This document shows, in pieces, positions 11,536 to 22,722 of a DNA stretch of 64,000 nucleotides. Both the position numbers and the translations under genes were made by a program. This stretch comes from Mantis religiosa (lineage: Eukaryota; Arthropoda; Insecta; Mantodea; Mantidae): the NCBI GenBank assembly GCA_030765055.1, contig JAUKNK010000155.1, positions 540,001 to 604,000 on the forward strand. Reading direction: 5' to 3'. The notes beneath the pieces were generated by a model. That model saw only the letters and a list, made by a program, of their open reading frames with translations. It made no database searches and was not told where the DNA came from. The stretch's first letter is position 1. Every line of letters starts with the position of its first letter.

Positions 11536-12028
11536 TGTCACCCAATTATCGGAAAGCGTGACCAACGACAGCTAAGTAAGGCACCAGAGGCATCCGGACC
11601 ACACTCACCCATTGATCTCAGTCACTAACTGAGGGGACGATTAGGCAAGTGTCACTTGTCGCTGGCCGCAACCTTCCCCTTCCCCTGCCGTCTGCAGCCT
11701 TCGCGGTGACTCACTAAAACGAGAAACTTCGAGAAAACAGTGATACTCCTGTAAAAAGAGCTGCACTGAGTGAGTTCAGTTAGTTCTTGGCGTGCAGCAT
11801 AGGAGCGCCATTCATATTTACGGACGAGAAGACTGTTTACGTGCATCGCAAGAGCGTACCTAACTGTGAGCGTGCAGCGGAACTGTTCAGACGAACTGGT
11901 GAACCGTAATTGTGTGCAATAGGTAATTCTGTGTAATTGGCAAGTGTTCCACTGTAAGTTGGTGGAAGTAAAGTATAATTTTAGTTTGTGCAATTGCACT
12001 TTTAATTTCACGAACCCAAAACGTCTCA
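11536..12028 (+). repeat. 3' LTR of the 6237-12028 element
   Basis: This pairs with 6237-6728. Differences from the 5' copy include loss of the TATA-like stretch (cctgtaaaaag in place of cctataaggg) and an altered poly(A) hexamer (gaagtaaagt in place of gaaataaata). The terminus reads ...acgtctca before the ATAA target duplication. Confidence 0.9.
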
Positions 12029-13177
12029 ATAACAAGTAACAACAGATTTTATACAAAGAAGTATAACATCAACAAATTAAAACTACTACTATTATACATT
12101 AAAAACCTCAACTACCTTTTCGCAAACTGACCAACATACTAAAATATAAAAAGTATAATATAAATCAAGAATCCCAAAGTGAAAATAATTACTGAAAGCG
12201 CATTTTTCCTATAATTATAATTAGCTTGCAGAAGGCAAAGGCTATATCAACTTGGTTTAAGGGGTGGAGTAGCATTGCGGAGTTTTTTTATAAGTTCTCA
12301 TTAGATATCCTTGAATATACTCAATTAAAATGCCAGTTTGGTGTTTAATCGAATTACCGGTTTTGAATTTCGCTGGGAAAACTTTCTTAGAAAACATGGA
12401 AATGCAGAATATATATCCAGTAGTATTTTCAAATTTAATTTGTGTTGAAATACTATTCCTCCTCTACCTACTCTGTATGTAGGTGGTGCACAAAGTAATA
12501 TTGAACAATAAGAAGAAATCACGGTGAAGATACACGGTTAGCAAAGTACAGCTTTAAATGTCACGCGGGTTTCCTCCACAACAGCGGCAAGCGGTGGAAA
12601 TCTCCTGAAACACGAAGTACGTGGGGAGTTACAAATGTCGGGCAAGTTGCAAACACTTTGTAAATATTAATATCTCTTAGTATTGAAAAAGGTAATCCGA
12701 AACAGAGGACTATTGATGTTTTTTCTTCATGCAAAGCAATTATAAAATTCGAACTTTAGTAATTTGTGTCCACATTTCACAGATAGGTCAAAACAAAGCG
12801 ACATGGCAGATCATATTTCGGAGCAAAGTCTTCAGAAATTTTTATAACTCGTATAAAATTAATTCGATGTTTGTCTATTTCTTACCTATCTCTCTAGTTT
12901 TGATTTCTTGTGAATTAGCATATATAGATGTCATATATATCTAAATAATTTTGCGGGCCCAAATGACCTTGTTGTCGATGGGCCCTAAAACACCACACAC
13001 TCACTCACTCTAAATAATTTAAAAGAACTTTAAAAATGTATGTGAGATGGTAAAAAAGGCGAAGGGCATGTTTGTGTCCGTTTGTGGTTTTCGCCTTTTT
13101 TTATAAATACCGGGTATCCAAGTTTATAAGTAGATATTAAGAGCATTAGAGGTCTCCTACATTTAAAAAATGTAAAG
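12029..13177 (+). repeat. R-type repeat unit, right part
   Basis: This continues the unit begun at 5560 and starts with the ATAA target duplication. Excluding the inserted element and the 57-bp insertion at 12952, the unit length is again about 1.76 kb. The core block reads acagcggcaagcggtgg...acaaatgtcgggcaag (12580-12646), a decayed form. Confidence 0.78.
12952..13008 (+). mobile_element. 57-bp 3' stub of a LINE-like element with 12-bp target duplication
   Basis: Relative to the equivalent R sequence at about 5390, 57 bp are inserted here. They are bracketed by a perfect 12-bp direct repeat tctaaataattt (12940-12951 and 13009-13020). The insert ends in a short CACT-type tail (cacacactcactca). 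This is the signature of a severely 5'-truncated target-primed insertion. The LINE family is not identified from so little sequence. Confidence 0.65.
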
Positions 13178-13525
13178 CTGAAGGAAACCTTTCACTTGAA
13201 AATGCAAAACGGCACATGTATAAATCATGATGAATTCCTGTTGATTGTCAACTTTCTAAAATGTAATTTAGTCGCCCCAGCTGTCCTTTAAAATTCAGTC
13301 AGACTTTAATTTAATCAGACATGTTTGTTAATTTGATTGTGGTTTGTGAGAATGCAGTCAAAATTTATTTGCCATTTCGGACATTGAGTTCATCTTTCAA
13401 AATCTGTATTATTTGGCATTCTCCAAGAACTTTGGTTGTTAACATAATTAATGTTTCATATAATTGAAAAACGGCAATATTTCCCTGCTTATGTTACTGT
13501 TTTCATACATACGTCTGCCTAATTA
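13178..13525 (+). repeat. R-type repeat, final partial unit of the left array
   Basis: It matches 1139-1490 and 3800-4150 from the aaggaaacctttcac landmark to the gtctgcctaa...atcatagca landmark, then the homology stops. Confidence 0.72.
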
Positions 13526-13530
13526 TATCA

Positions 13531-13563
13531 TAGCAAAGCAAAGCAAAGCATAGCGAAGCAAAG
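13531..13563 (+). repeat. Short (AAAGC)n-type simple repeat
   Basis: Imperfect runs of gcaaa/gcata occur where the R homology ends. The run may mark the repair junction that closed the R array. Confidence 0.6.
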
Positions 13564-13809
13564 ATTTCTGAATTGCAAAGCATTGCATGGAACCAGCAGA
13601 CTAAACATTTGAAAATTGGCCAAAGCCTTCTGCATTCCAGTATGATTGTTGTACCCTTAAATAAATTATTAAAATATGTATATCGACAATTATCTGTCTC
13701 ATCTTCTTGTTCGTCCTCTTCTTTAACTGTCCTGTTATATCCCTAAGTGGTGTCCGTGTATTTTTATTCTTCTTAACCCTTATGCAGCTTGAGGAACGGA
13801 ATCTCTGTA

Positions 13810-13814
<5 letters not shown>
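13564..13814. other. Unassigned AT-rich spacer
   Basis: No repeat partner or coding sequence is recognised. A minus-strand open frame through this region (13601-14230) is produced by translating the adjacent GA microsatellite as Leu-Ser repeats. Confidence 0.5.
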
Positions 13815-13899
<85 letters not shown>

Positions 13900-13934
13900 C
13901 GAGAGAAAGAGAGAAAGAGAGAGCGAGAGAGAGA
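13815..13934 (+). repeat. (GA)n microsatellite
   Basis: A pure GA run of about 76 bp (13815-13890) is followed by an interrupted GA/GAAA/GC tract to 13934. It abuts the 3' end of a minus-strand SINE-like sequence, so the tract may have grown from that element's CTCT-type tail. Confidence 0.92.
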
Positions 13935-14190
13935 ATGCAAAATGGGAGATCAGCCCGGTGCCTAGTATGAGGGCGAGAGAAGTGGATGGCCGAAGCAGGG
14001 TGAGATGAAGTGACAGGATGGATGATAATGGAGAAATTGATGGAAAGCTTGTGAGGGAAACAGGAGGACCTGTAGAAAGCCTGACGTAGCACCGTGTTGT
14101 CCACTACATATCTCAAATTGCTGTCTTTTGGGATCAAACCCAGTCTCCTTGGTGAGAGTCGATCCTCCAGAACACTCAGACAAAACGCGA
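13935..14190 (-). mobile_element. Second tRNA-derived SINE family (probable)
   Basis: On the minus strand a Pol III B-box-like segment (gggtttgatccc, near 14130) lies about 45 nt downstream of a possible A-box region. A non-tRNA body follows, ending near the GA tract. This body differs from the main SINE of the window. Assignment rests on B-box form and overall layout only. Confidence 0.5.
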
Positions 14191-14550
14191 CAATTATCTT
14201 TCTCGGTGCAATTAACGTAAATAAAATCATTCTTTTTTATATTTGTTTACCTGATCTGAAAACATAAGGCGATTCCACACAATTAACTTTAGTGTCTCGA
14301 AACTAAACCGTTTTGTAGATGCCGTGGTTATTTGTTTTTATAATATGTTACAGTCGGTTTTCAGGACTCAGCGAATCTTAAATTTTGGCGCTTGGCATAT
14401 GTTTTTTTTTTTCAAAAGTGTGAGGTAAAAATATATTTGCATATCAATCGGCAGTCATGCTGCTCGTATCGTATAAATGTATAGTAGTTGAATGGAGCTT
14501 TCGTCACAAATGTTATAAATAATTATCCGTAAATTAGTTAAATGTTCTCA
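14191..14550. other. Unassigned AT-rich sequence
   Basis: I see no gene, no clear repeat partner in the window and no strong secondary structure here. Confidence 0.5.
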
Positions 14551-14780
14551 TTTTTTTAATTGACGTCTTACAACGTTAAGTCATATCGGACCTTGAAATT
14601 GGCAAAATTATGTTCAAAAGAGTACGGCTTCCTTGGAGCTCAGAGTTACCCCTCATTCGTCATTCAGGATAACGGATATCTCCGGAAAAACCTTAACCTT
14701 AAATTCAACCAGACCGAGATGGAACTCGCGAACTCTTGATCGTGAGGCAGATACGCTACCATCTACGCTAGAGAGGCTGA
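14551..14780 (-). mobile_element. Main tRNA-derived SINE, diverged copy
   Basis: Reverse orientation copy of the family best seen at 61491-61738. The tail-side cgtcttacaacgttaagtc, the middle ggaaaaacctta and the decayed promoter head (gatcgtgaggcagatacgctacc) are all recognisable. It is one of the most diverged copies here. Confidence 0.8.
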
Positions 14781-15399
14781 CACATGGACTGAGTTGCCAG
14801 TGAGAAATTATCAAATGAAGTAATCAAAGATTTAGTATTCTTGAAATGCTAATGAACTGTCCTAACAAATTCCACATTGCTAGAATCACATGGATATAAC
14901 CATTATCATTTTCGAATTCAAGCACCAACAAAATATTTTCCAAATTTAACATTGAATTCATATTTTAAGTAAGCTAAAATCGTTGATAGTTACCCATTTT
15001 AGAACGCTTCAATTCTCACACACAATTATTTGTTTCTTTGACGTTGTGTGTGTACTTCTCGCCACACTTAGGTTTTAGAAAATGAAACGTGCGTAAATCC
15101 ACTGTAAATCAAAACAATACACTTAAATATCTTATAAAAACTGTGAAGTCTTCCAATTCTTGTTTCCCAGTATGGGAGATTACAAGTAGAGCCATCTATG
15201 GACGGCAATTGTATGGTATTTTTATTGCTACTGAGAGAAAACGTATTTTCCGGCAGAGAATCGGTAACTGATATATTGTCTCTCCGGAGTAGGTTTACGT
15301 TTAGTCAGTTCTACATATTAAATTTAGTTTATCGAAACTCAGCTGTCTAGTAGTTGCATTTCTTATTTGTTGTATTATGCAACGGTCCGTTGCCTGAAC
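14781..15399. other. Unassigned AT-rich sequence
   Basis: No supported gene. It ends at the left edge of a Ty3/gypsy fragment, at the cctgaactaaggaggctgg junction. Confidence 0.5.
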
Positions 15400-16596
15400 T
15401 AAGGAGGCTGGAAGAACGAGCAAGCCCCGGCGTGGAGAGGGGCACGTCGACTTCATTACCACCATAACCTCGACTGGCACTGCGCGCCGTCAGCCGGCGT
15501 ATGAATGACAGCCTCATCGCGGATGGTTGGGTGAGAGGGAAGCCGTGCCGCGTGCTGTTGGACACTGGGACAGCCGTGACTATCATAAGAACTGACGTGG
15601 TTAAGGGTTTGCCGACGAGCAAGCAGTGCACAAGAGTGGAAGAGCAGGAGCGTGCCGCACCAATCCGAGTAGTTGTGGCAGTGCCTGTGTACGGCTGGGA
15701 TAGCGCAGGCCTGAGGAGGGAGCAGCTGGCGGACGCAGACTTGGCGCCACTCTTGAGGGAAGTGGAGGCAGGGACGAGACCAACCTGGGAGGACATCGCA
15801 CCGAGGAGCGCCACGTACAAGTCGTACTGGGCCCAATGGGACTCGTTGAAGATCAGAGATGGCGTGCCGTTTAGGGTATGGGAGTCACCCGATGGGAAGA
15901 CGCAGAGAGAACAGTTGATACTTCCCCGGAGTAAGGTCCCGGAAGTATTTGAGGAAGTGTACGCCGGTACTTCGGGAGGACACCTGGGAGCGAACCCAAC
16001 GATTGACAAACTACGGCAGCGCTACTATTGACTGAGACTCTGAGCAGATGCTGAGAAATGGTGCCGTCAGTGTCACGTGTGCGCTGCGAGTCGTGGCCCC
16101 CAGACTGGTAGCCGGGGTCGCATGCAGCAGTACAACGTCGGAGCGCCATTCGTACGGATCGCCGTTGAAATTGCGGGACGGTTTTCAGTTTCCGACCGAG
16201 GCAACAAGTACCTAGTGGTGGTCGTGGACTACTTCACAAAGTGGCCGGAGGTGTATGCCATCCCAAATCAAGAGGCAAAGACAATCACAGACTGCCTCGT
16301 GGAGCAAGTGCTCTGTCTATTTAAGGTGCCGTTAAATCTACACAGTGACCAGGGTACCAACTTTTGAGTCCAACCTAATGAAGGAGGCACTACAAAGGCT
16401 TGGGGTGAACAAGACCTGCACGAGGCCTCTATATCCCCAGTTGGATGGCATGGTCGAAATCAAGACCTAAGAGGAGCACCTGAGGAAGGTCGTGGCCAGC
16501 CATCAGCGAGACTGGGACGGCAAGGTGCCACTGTTCTTGCTGGCCTACCGCTTGTCTACACACGACAACCGGAATGACGCCAGCCAGCTTAATGTT
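15400..16596 (+). mobile_element. Ty3/gypsy fragment with internal deletion, truncated at both ends
   Basis: The fragment starts in the gag-protease overlap and jumps from protease to the RNase H-integrase linker near 15628 (about 2.0 kb missing relative to 6237-12028). It continues through the integrase core and stops within the integrase C-terminal region at the ccagcttaatgtt sequence. The same 3' truncation point and the same downstream DNA occur at 26767. This shows that both come from one truncated insertion that was later duplicated. Confidence 0.88.
15501..16540 (+). pseudogene. pol: pol remnant: protease fused to integrase
   Basis: The open frame 15501-16031 (176 codons) keeps the protease active-site motif VLLDTGTAVTII, then enters the linker (CTRVEEQERAA) and the start of the integrase zinc domain. 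Stops at 16029 and 16041 end it. A second frame (16077-16367) covers the integrase core. There the first catalytic Asp is Glu (IAVEIAGRF instead of IAVDIAGPF), and a one-base insertion follows LHSDQGTN. That insertion is shared with 26523, supporting common descent. No activity is expected. Confidence 0.85.
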
Positions 16597-17867
16597 TTAT
16601 GATTGACGGACTTAAAATGTAAGATATTGTCTGAGATTTTAGTTAAAGGATGAGTTATACTTAAGGGTTTACATATTAGTTTATTTGTGTTAAATATTAA
16701 TAATTTTAAGATTAAAATAGATAAGATGTAATTAATATTATAATCATAAAACTTAGAGCTAAATTATTTTGTATTGTGTCGTATAAGTTTGTTGTATAAT
16801 TGTAATTTGTAAGATACGAATTGTCTATTAGACTGTCAGGAGTTAACATTAGTATGTTTACGTCAGGTAACACTTCAGATGTTTATTTATCATTAGCTTA
16901 CTGTCCTGAGTATTAGTTATTAATATTACATTGATTACCCTTATATTTGTTAGTTTTGTATTAATTTGTAGCGTTAGGTAATCTTATATTTGTCTTTATG
17001 TGATATATAAGGAGATGTTACATTTAATTGTTTAGTTATTTATTATCAAAATCTTATGTCGGAATATTAACTCAAGTAGGAGATGTAGCTATTGCGTGAA
17101 TGTTGTAAGATAAAATTATATTTATTATTTAGATTGTATATACATGTTTAATTTCATTATTAGTTGTATTAGCAGAGATTACCTGCGGCTATAGCAACTC
17201 CAGGCTCAGTTCATTGTTACACTTTATACTGTATTTATTCATTTGATTTAATAAGATTTTACTAATTCACGTTTTACACTAAATTTGGGTTTTATTCCTC
17301 TTACATCATTTACCTTATTTCTTAATATTTAAATATTTAGCAATATTAATAGACTTTCTCTTACAGTTTAGCAGTTATACAAAATCATTGATGCTGAAGA
17401 GATCTTCTGAAGAAATTGCTTCAATGTGCACTTCATTAATCATAACAACAATCATAATAACATGTCTCAACTAAAGTCACTCAAAGTGATTTTTAGAACT
17501 TCAAAGTTGCATTTGCTTAATGGTGACTTATTATGAGCTTTTCTTGAAAAGTTTCGAGTGCCACCTTAAAAAGTTGAAAATATGCACAGTTTGATATTTA
17601 ACCGACTTTTTGTTCATTTTAGTTGCAGATGATACCAGAATATATTTTACATAGCAACCTCGGCATTTAATTTCCAAATATAATACGATCCTCCTTGTAC
17701 GCATATTCGTGGTACATAAAGTATTAATTTAACGCCAAAGAAGAAAAAAAAGTATCTACCAGAAAGAGACCTGCAGTACAAATGTTCTGTCTGCTTAAAG
17801 AGTGCCAGGGATCACAGTGGCACACTGTGGCGGTGCTGTGAATCACTAAGTGCAGGTCGACGTTAGT

Positions 17868-17876
17868 AGATGGCGC
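17868..17876 (+). promoter_or_regulatory. AGATGGCGC core, CTCF-like (copy P, first)
   Basis: The sequence TTAGTAGATGGCGC at 17863-17876 agrees with CCASYAGRKGGCRS, the general CTCF consensus, at 12 of 14 positions. It is preceded by the block cagtggcacactgtggcgg...gtgaatcactaagtgcagg. Binding is a hypothesis. Confidence 0.4.
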
Positions 17877-20800
17877 GCAAGCTATAATCGCTATGTATTT
17901 GTCAAACTATTATAGTTATTACAAATGTCTTCCAGAACATAACGACACATGTAGTTCTGTTTTGAAGTAGAAGACGTACTTAATGTGAATGATAGTAATT
18001 TCGAGCTATATTTAATATATAAATCAATATAAAGTGACAGAATTTATTGCGCTTCAGAACGAAAGCCTACAGAAAGTTATACAACTGGAACAAAATATAC
18101 AAATGTTTTGTATATTAATTTCAGTAGCATCTCTTGCACGTCGTATTTCTGAATATTTATAGATGGTTATCACATAAATACAATTAAACAGCTAACATTT
18201 TGAAGGATTCCACTAATTTTTTAATGAGCTAAACACAAAAGTTCTATATGTAACTTCATCTGACATTTTATAAACATTTGTATTTAGTAGCGGATATTGG
18301 CAAATGTGAAGGCAAGTACATTATACCTGGATATATATGTAAAATTTAATTCAATTATAGGTATACATACAATACGTGTCTTCAGACTGCATCTCACATT
18401 AATCTCATCAGCCCTGTTTGACAATTTGATTTAACTTTTAGAGAACGCGCTGAAAATAGAATCAAAACTTTTAAGTTTTGGTGTAATTTCTGGCACTGAA
18501 TACAGTGATTAAAACAATGTTTCAGAGGGTATTCTGCCAGTACACATTTTATGGTTTTAACGAACGAAATTATAAATACGTCCATGTCTCGGTTAAGAAT
18601 CAAATATCAAATAAAATTGTTAAAGCTGTATTATATCAGAGGTTGTTTCTCGACTGCAAAAATATTTAAAATGAATTATATCGAACAGGAACCTTAGGTC
18701 AGTTATCCATTGCTTATTGCGCTACGAAGAGAACCTGTTGTCTACTAAAGACATTGTACACTCTCAAGGACTCAGTTTTTTGATGTTTTATAACCTGTTT
18801 TTAGTGAACAATTGACAGCAGTTTTATGTTATCAGGTTGTACATTATAAAAATCTTGGCTGCACCTCACCATGGACTTTGTATCTCTTTTATACATTTAA
18901 TTCAGAGCAGTATACAATTAATTACTAAATAAATACAACAGCTTAGTGGTCCAGATCGTTCCCAGTTTGTAAAAAGTGTCAAATACGTGTAAAAAAATCA
19001 GTATAAAATATTGTGAGGGAAAACATGGCTACAGATACCGGTGTTTGTCATGTCAAACCTCTAATGAAAGACAACTGCGATACGTGACAAATACAAGCCG
19101 TGCTCACTCACATTGAGCTTTCTGTCTTTGTGACCGGAGAATAAACAAAGACGGCAAGGGACGTTAAACCTGAATAGAAAGTGATTCAAATACAAAGAGA
19201 GAACTCATTTTTATGACTTCACTTCGAGAATTAAAAGAAATAAAACATTGCTTAACCTCAAAGGCCTTAAAGGTCCACACACTGTCCGCAATGCTACGCT
19301 TCTCAAGTAATTAATTGTACAGAAAATGCACAACACAGATAACATAAATGGCCATCTCTAGTACATTGTTGACAAACTAAAGGAGACGGAGGTCGTCATA
19401 AATGAAGTCTGATTATTCATAATTATGTTGTATTCCATAACATCTTAATTTGAAAATTTTATAATTGCCTTTGTATAAAGGGATGAGTTACCTGGTGTTC
19501 AAATCCACTAAATTAGAATCTATGAATAAAATGTAGCCAGACAAGAAGACAAGACTTCCAGCAAAGGAACACTACATACAGGTAATGACAGATATATACA
19601 GAGAAATGGTAATAGTCAGAAGAAACTACCTCTCAAAGCAATTTAAAACAGCAAGTCTCAAGCAGTCTCTCTGTGAAGTCCTTTCGAAGACAAATTGACA
19701 GTACATCTGAATGTTGGTCAAAGAAGGAGAATTTAAATAAATCTGAGCACTTCTTCATGGTAGAACAATGTTCAGATTGAGGCTGAATGTCTACTCCCGA
19801 CTGCAGTAGTACCAACAATCACATGTATTTGACAAGCTCATTAATTTTGTTCGAGTTATATTGCATATCTCTGTCCTCATTCACACTTATTCGTACAAAA
19901 AATTAATTGAAGCTTTAAAATGGTGCAATGTTTTTATTTTTAGTAGCTATTTTTTATTGTTCTAGCATTTTCTATAATGTTACACGAGGAAGGAGAAGCG
20001 GAAGAGCAACATGTATAAATAGGTTTAATATAGCTGACAGCAGCGACTCTTCAGGATTCCCCTAGCATTAGTCGTCACATTAAACATACTTCACAATAAG
20101 AAATGATTATTTATTGGTTTTAGATTCAAGTTAGATAATTAATGGATACTTTATATCAATATACAAACTTTAGATATATTACAGTAACATTTCTATCTAT
20201 AATGTCGTGAAGAGAAAAGAGACAATAGATTTTATGTGACAGTCAAATGTTTTAAAAGTGATTAACTAGGGGATGGCTTTGAAATTTCCTTCTCTTTGTA
20301 TCTCCAACAGAAAATAAAAAACTTCATTCTTACATTCATATAGTTTTCTCTTAGCTTTCTTAAATCGAAATTGCTCCTCTACATTTGCTGCACGGATGGG
20401 ATATATTTATAAATACGTTCTAGTTCTAGCGACTTCAAAAGGTGTGTTGCTACTGAAACATCGATACTGAATTATTGGGCGACAATACATGACCTTATAA
20501 CTCGAGTAAGTCCATAATAGAAAGTAATAATGACTTATCAATTTTAAAATAATATAAATATTGGGAAATTGTGAAATATAACAAAGTGTAAATCCGAAAT
20601 TGTTGACTCTACAAATTAAATTGTATCAGACATAAATTGTGATCTATAACAAGATCTAGGTATTATGTGTAGTTAGTCTTTGTTTATCTCTTACTGTTTA
20701 CAGTTATGGAAAGTGATTCATAATAAAAACGACTTCTGAGGACACTTCCTGCAAATTTAGTATATTTCACTTGTCATAAACATATTACAATCATATGCTA

Positions 20801-21188
20801 CAACAATTATGATATTAGAGTTAATTTTGATAAAAATGTTTCCCTTTATTTAGTAGCGCAGTATCGCGTGTAAATGGTATATAAGTTTATTATATACCCG
20901 ATTTTCCAATTTCTAGTTTGGCTCAAAAATCAGTGTTTCTTTTCGTGATCTCAAAATATCTATCTCCAGTAAAACATCTTCATTAAGTATCTGGGTAGAA
21001 TGCAACTACTCCACTACCTGCTATGTACGATTGCGGTACAGAAAATAAAACAAGGTAACACCGAAATAAAGCTGACACACAAACATGGATAGAAACCTCC
21101 AGTTGACATTTCCCTCACGTGTAGTGAATTTCACTACAGCACACATGGTGGAAGATTCATAAAACAGCAGGTGCGCGTAGCGAGTTAT

Positions 21189-21197
21189 AGAGGGCGC
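21189..21197 (+). promoter_or_regulatory. AGAGGGCGC core, CTCF-like (copy P, second)
   Basis: It fits AGRKGGCRS at all nine positions. It lies 50 bp after the hairpin at 21121-21137, within acagcacacatggtgg...gagttatagagggcgcg. Confidence 0.35.
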
Positions 21198-21505
21198 GAA
21201 AGTAAAAGTTGCTTCGTAAATATGAATGCTTTAGTTATTATTAATCATCACAAGTATATAACATTAGTAATGATTCCTTCGTGTCGAAAGGTAATTATAA
21301 ATATCAAGGATAATAAACTTGAGCCGTGTTGCATACAAAAATCAATATAAACAAGCAACAAATATTGTGTTTCGGAGCGAAAGTCTGTTAGAGCTAATTT
21401 ATTTATAACACATTGAAACAGTTTCATTTATATATTTATTCTAATAGCAGAAGTTAGTAAGATTTGTGCATAGTTGTATGTAAAACAAATTGAACATTTG
21501 TTATG

Positions 21506-21660
21506 AAGCCACTCAGACCTCCCCAAATGAGATGTCATCAATACACTGGTTTATTACTGTAAATTTAGATCGATTCTTGACAACCTCTTGCGTAACAAAT
21601 TTATCAATATCAGTACACTGCTTCAAAATTATTAATATTGTGCAAACATAATAGTGCTTA
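21506..21660. other. Junction region between copy P and transposon debris
   Basis: The homology to copy Q stops near gaagccactc (about 21510). At the same point copy Q passes into repeat A. No feature is recognised. Confidence 0.5.
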
Positions 21661-21731
21661 AGGCCGCCTTCTCCAGCAAGCCTTCCAGCCGGGGATCCAG
21701 GTGTTGCGTCGGCACCTGCTCCTGTGTCTTC
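21661..21731 (-). mobile_element. Short Ty3/gypsy pol fragment, minus strand
   Basis: Reverse-complement match to about 8693-8760 (protease-RT spacer). The shared run includes the gacgcaacacctgg segment. About 70 bp only, with unrelated sequence on both sides. It was probably captured during repair. Confidence 0.75.
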
Positions 21732-21784
21732 CTCCTGAGGACGCGGAAAGACTCCCAACCATTTGTCCCATGTGAAGTACAAGG

Positions 21785-22485
21785 CGCACTCCAGCGTCTC
21801 AAACCAAAAATGGCGGTGGGTCCTGTGGGCTGACCTCCTCATGCTCCGCCATCATTACTTAAACGCGGTTCTCTTCTTAACCTGGGTTTTCAATATGTGC
21901 CTCACCCTTGGATACTTTACACGAGAGTGGAAGGAGGAGTAAGTTGAAACCTGGGAAGAATCCGGTGCTCCCTTCCAGCTAACGATCCATCAGCCTCCTT
22001 CCCAACCTCTCGATAGTTTTCGAGAGGTTGATTTTCATCCGATTGTCCCACATTCTGTGAGACATTTAAGTCATACCCAACCATCAGTTTGGATTTCGTC
22101 CTGGGCACTCGATAGTTCAGCAGTTACTGCGAGTGGTGGAGACCGCCGCCCTGGGCTTCCATGAAGGCGCCTTTACTGCTGCAGCTTCGTTGAATGTCGA
22201 GAAGGCTTTCTCTACGACGTGGTAGGCCGGGTTACTGTATAAATTGAGCCAACTGAGGCTCCCCACACATATTATGAAAATTCTAAACAGCTTCTTGCGA
22301 CACCGCACAGTTAAAGTCTCGGTTGCGGAGAAAACATTAAGATTCAGACCTGTGAGAGGCGGAGTCCACGAAGGCTCTATACCATCTCCCACACATCTTT
22401 ATGGCAGATTTCCCCACAGATCCACTAGGCGAAATGGCACAATACGCTGAAGATGTACCTCTGTTCTATAAAGACAAACACACCT
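21785..22485 (+). pseudogene. Jockey-clade LINE reverse transcriptase fragment, broken
   Basis: Translation in shifting frames gives the order expected of a Jockey-type RT. A decayed KAPGPDG-like segment (KMAVGPVG, about 21810) is followed by LTLGYF-REWKE (about 21905), a QFGFRPGHS-like segment (about 22085), RVVE (about 22130), a LNVEKAF segment (about 22190) and LYKLSQLRLPTHIMKI (about 22233). Then come RTVKVSV (about 22310) and RPVRGGV-EGSI (about 22350). The YADD region appears only as decayed YAEDV near 22445. At least three frameshifts and several stops are present. 5' and 3' ends are missing. Confidence 0.8.
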
Positions 22486-22491
22486 CCCTAA

Positions 22492-22722
22492 GTATCGTGG
22501 TGGTGGCATGTCTGCGTCACGTTCAAGATGTCCCGAATTCGAATTTCGGACAGAGTGAGTTACCTGGATAAGGTTCTTCCAAGGTTTACCCTTATCCTGA
22601 AATACAAATGTCGTTTAGCTATAAACTCTATGGACCCTGGGATCATTTGAGTATCATTTCACCCATTCCATTCATCGTCCGATTTGACTTAACGTTGGTG
22701 GACTTAAATTACAACAAAAAAA
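22492..22722 (+). mobile_element. Main tRNA-derived SINE, plus orientation
   Basis: The head gtatcgtggtggtggcatgtc lacks the first bases (gcccgcctcg) of the full copies. The B-box region is decayed (cccgaattcgaatttcgg). The body ctggataagg and the tail tcatttcacccattccattc are clear. It ends in an A-rich tail. Confidence 0.85.

Larger units (their letters stand above)
6237..12028 (+). mobile_element. Full-length but decayed Ty3/gypsy LTR retrotransposon
   Basis: The element is 5792 bp with LTRs at 6237-6728 and 11536-12028. It starts TGTCAC and is flanked by the 4-bp target duplication ATAA (6233-6236 and 12029-12032). Order: LTR, primer-binding site, gag, protease, reverse transcriptase, RNase H, integrase, polypurine tract, LTR. 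The protease-RT-RH-IN order assigns it to Ty3/gypsy (Metaviridae). Many stops and frameshifts make it dead. The two LTRs differ at roughly one base in ten by eye, so the insertion is older than the one at 54233. Equivalent uninterrupted R sequence is visible at about 3470 and 4475. Confidence 0.93.
16597..21505 (+). repeat. 4.9 kb AT-rich segmental duplication, copy P
   Basis: This is colinear with 26768-31690 (copy Q), about 95 percent alike by eye, with small indels only (for example about 54 bp near 20640 absent from Q). It holds two AGAKGGCGC cores, at 17868 and 21189, 3321 bp apart. A 17-bp hairpin gtagtgaatttcactac (21121-21137) lies upstream of the second core. No coding frame is preserved between the copies in a way that suggests selection. 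The short frame at 19633-19818 has mostly amino-acid-changing differences from its partner. Confidence 0.88.

Noticed and set aside
13601..14230. 209-codon minus-strand frame rich in Leu-Ser
   Set aside because: It is produced by the GA microsatellite and a SINE; no protein-like segment remains outside them.
19633..19818. 61-codon minus-strand frame shared with 29854-30039
   Set aside because: Differences between the copies are mostly amino-acid-changing and the product has no recognisable feature.
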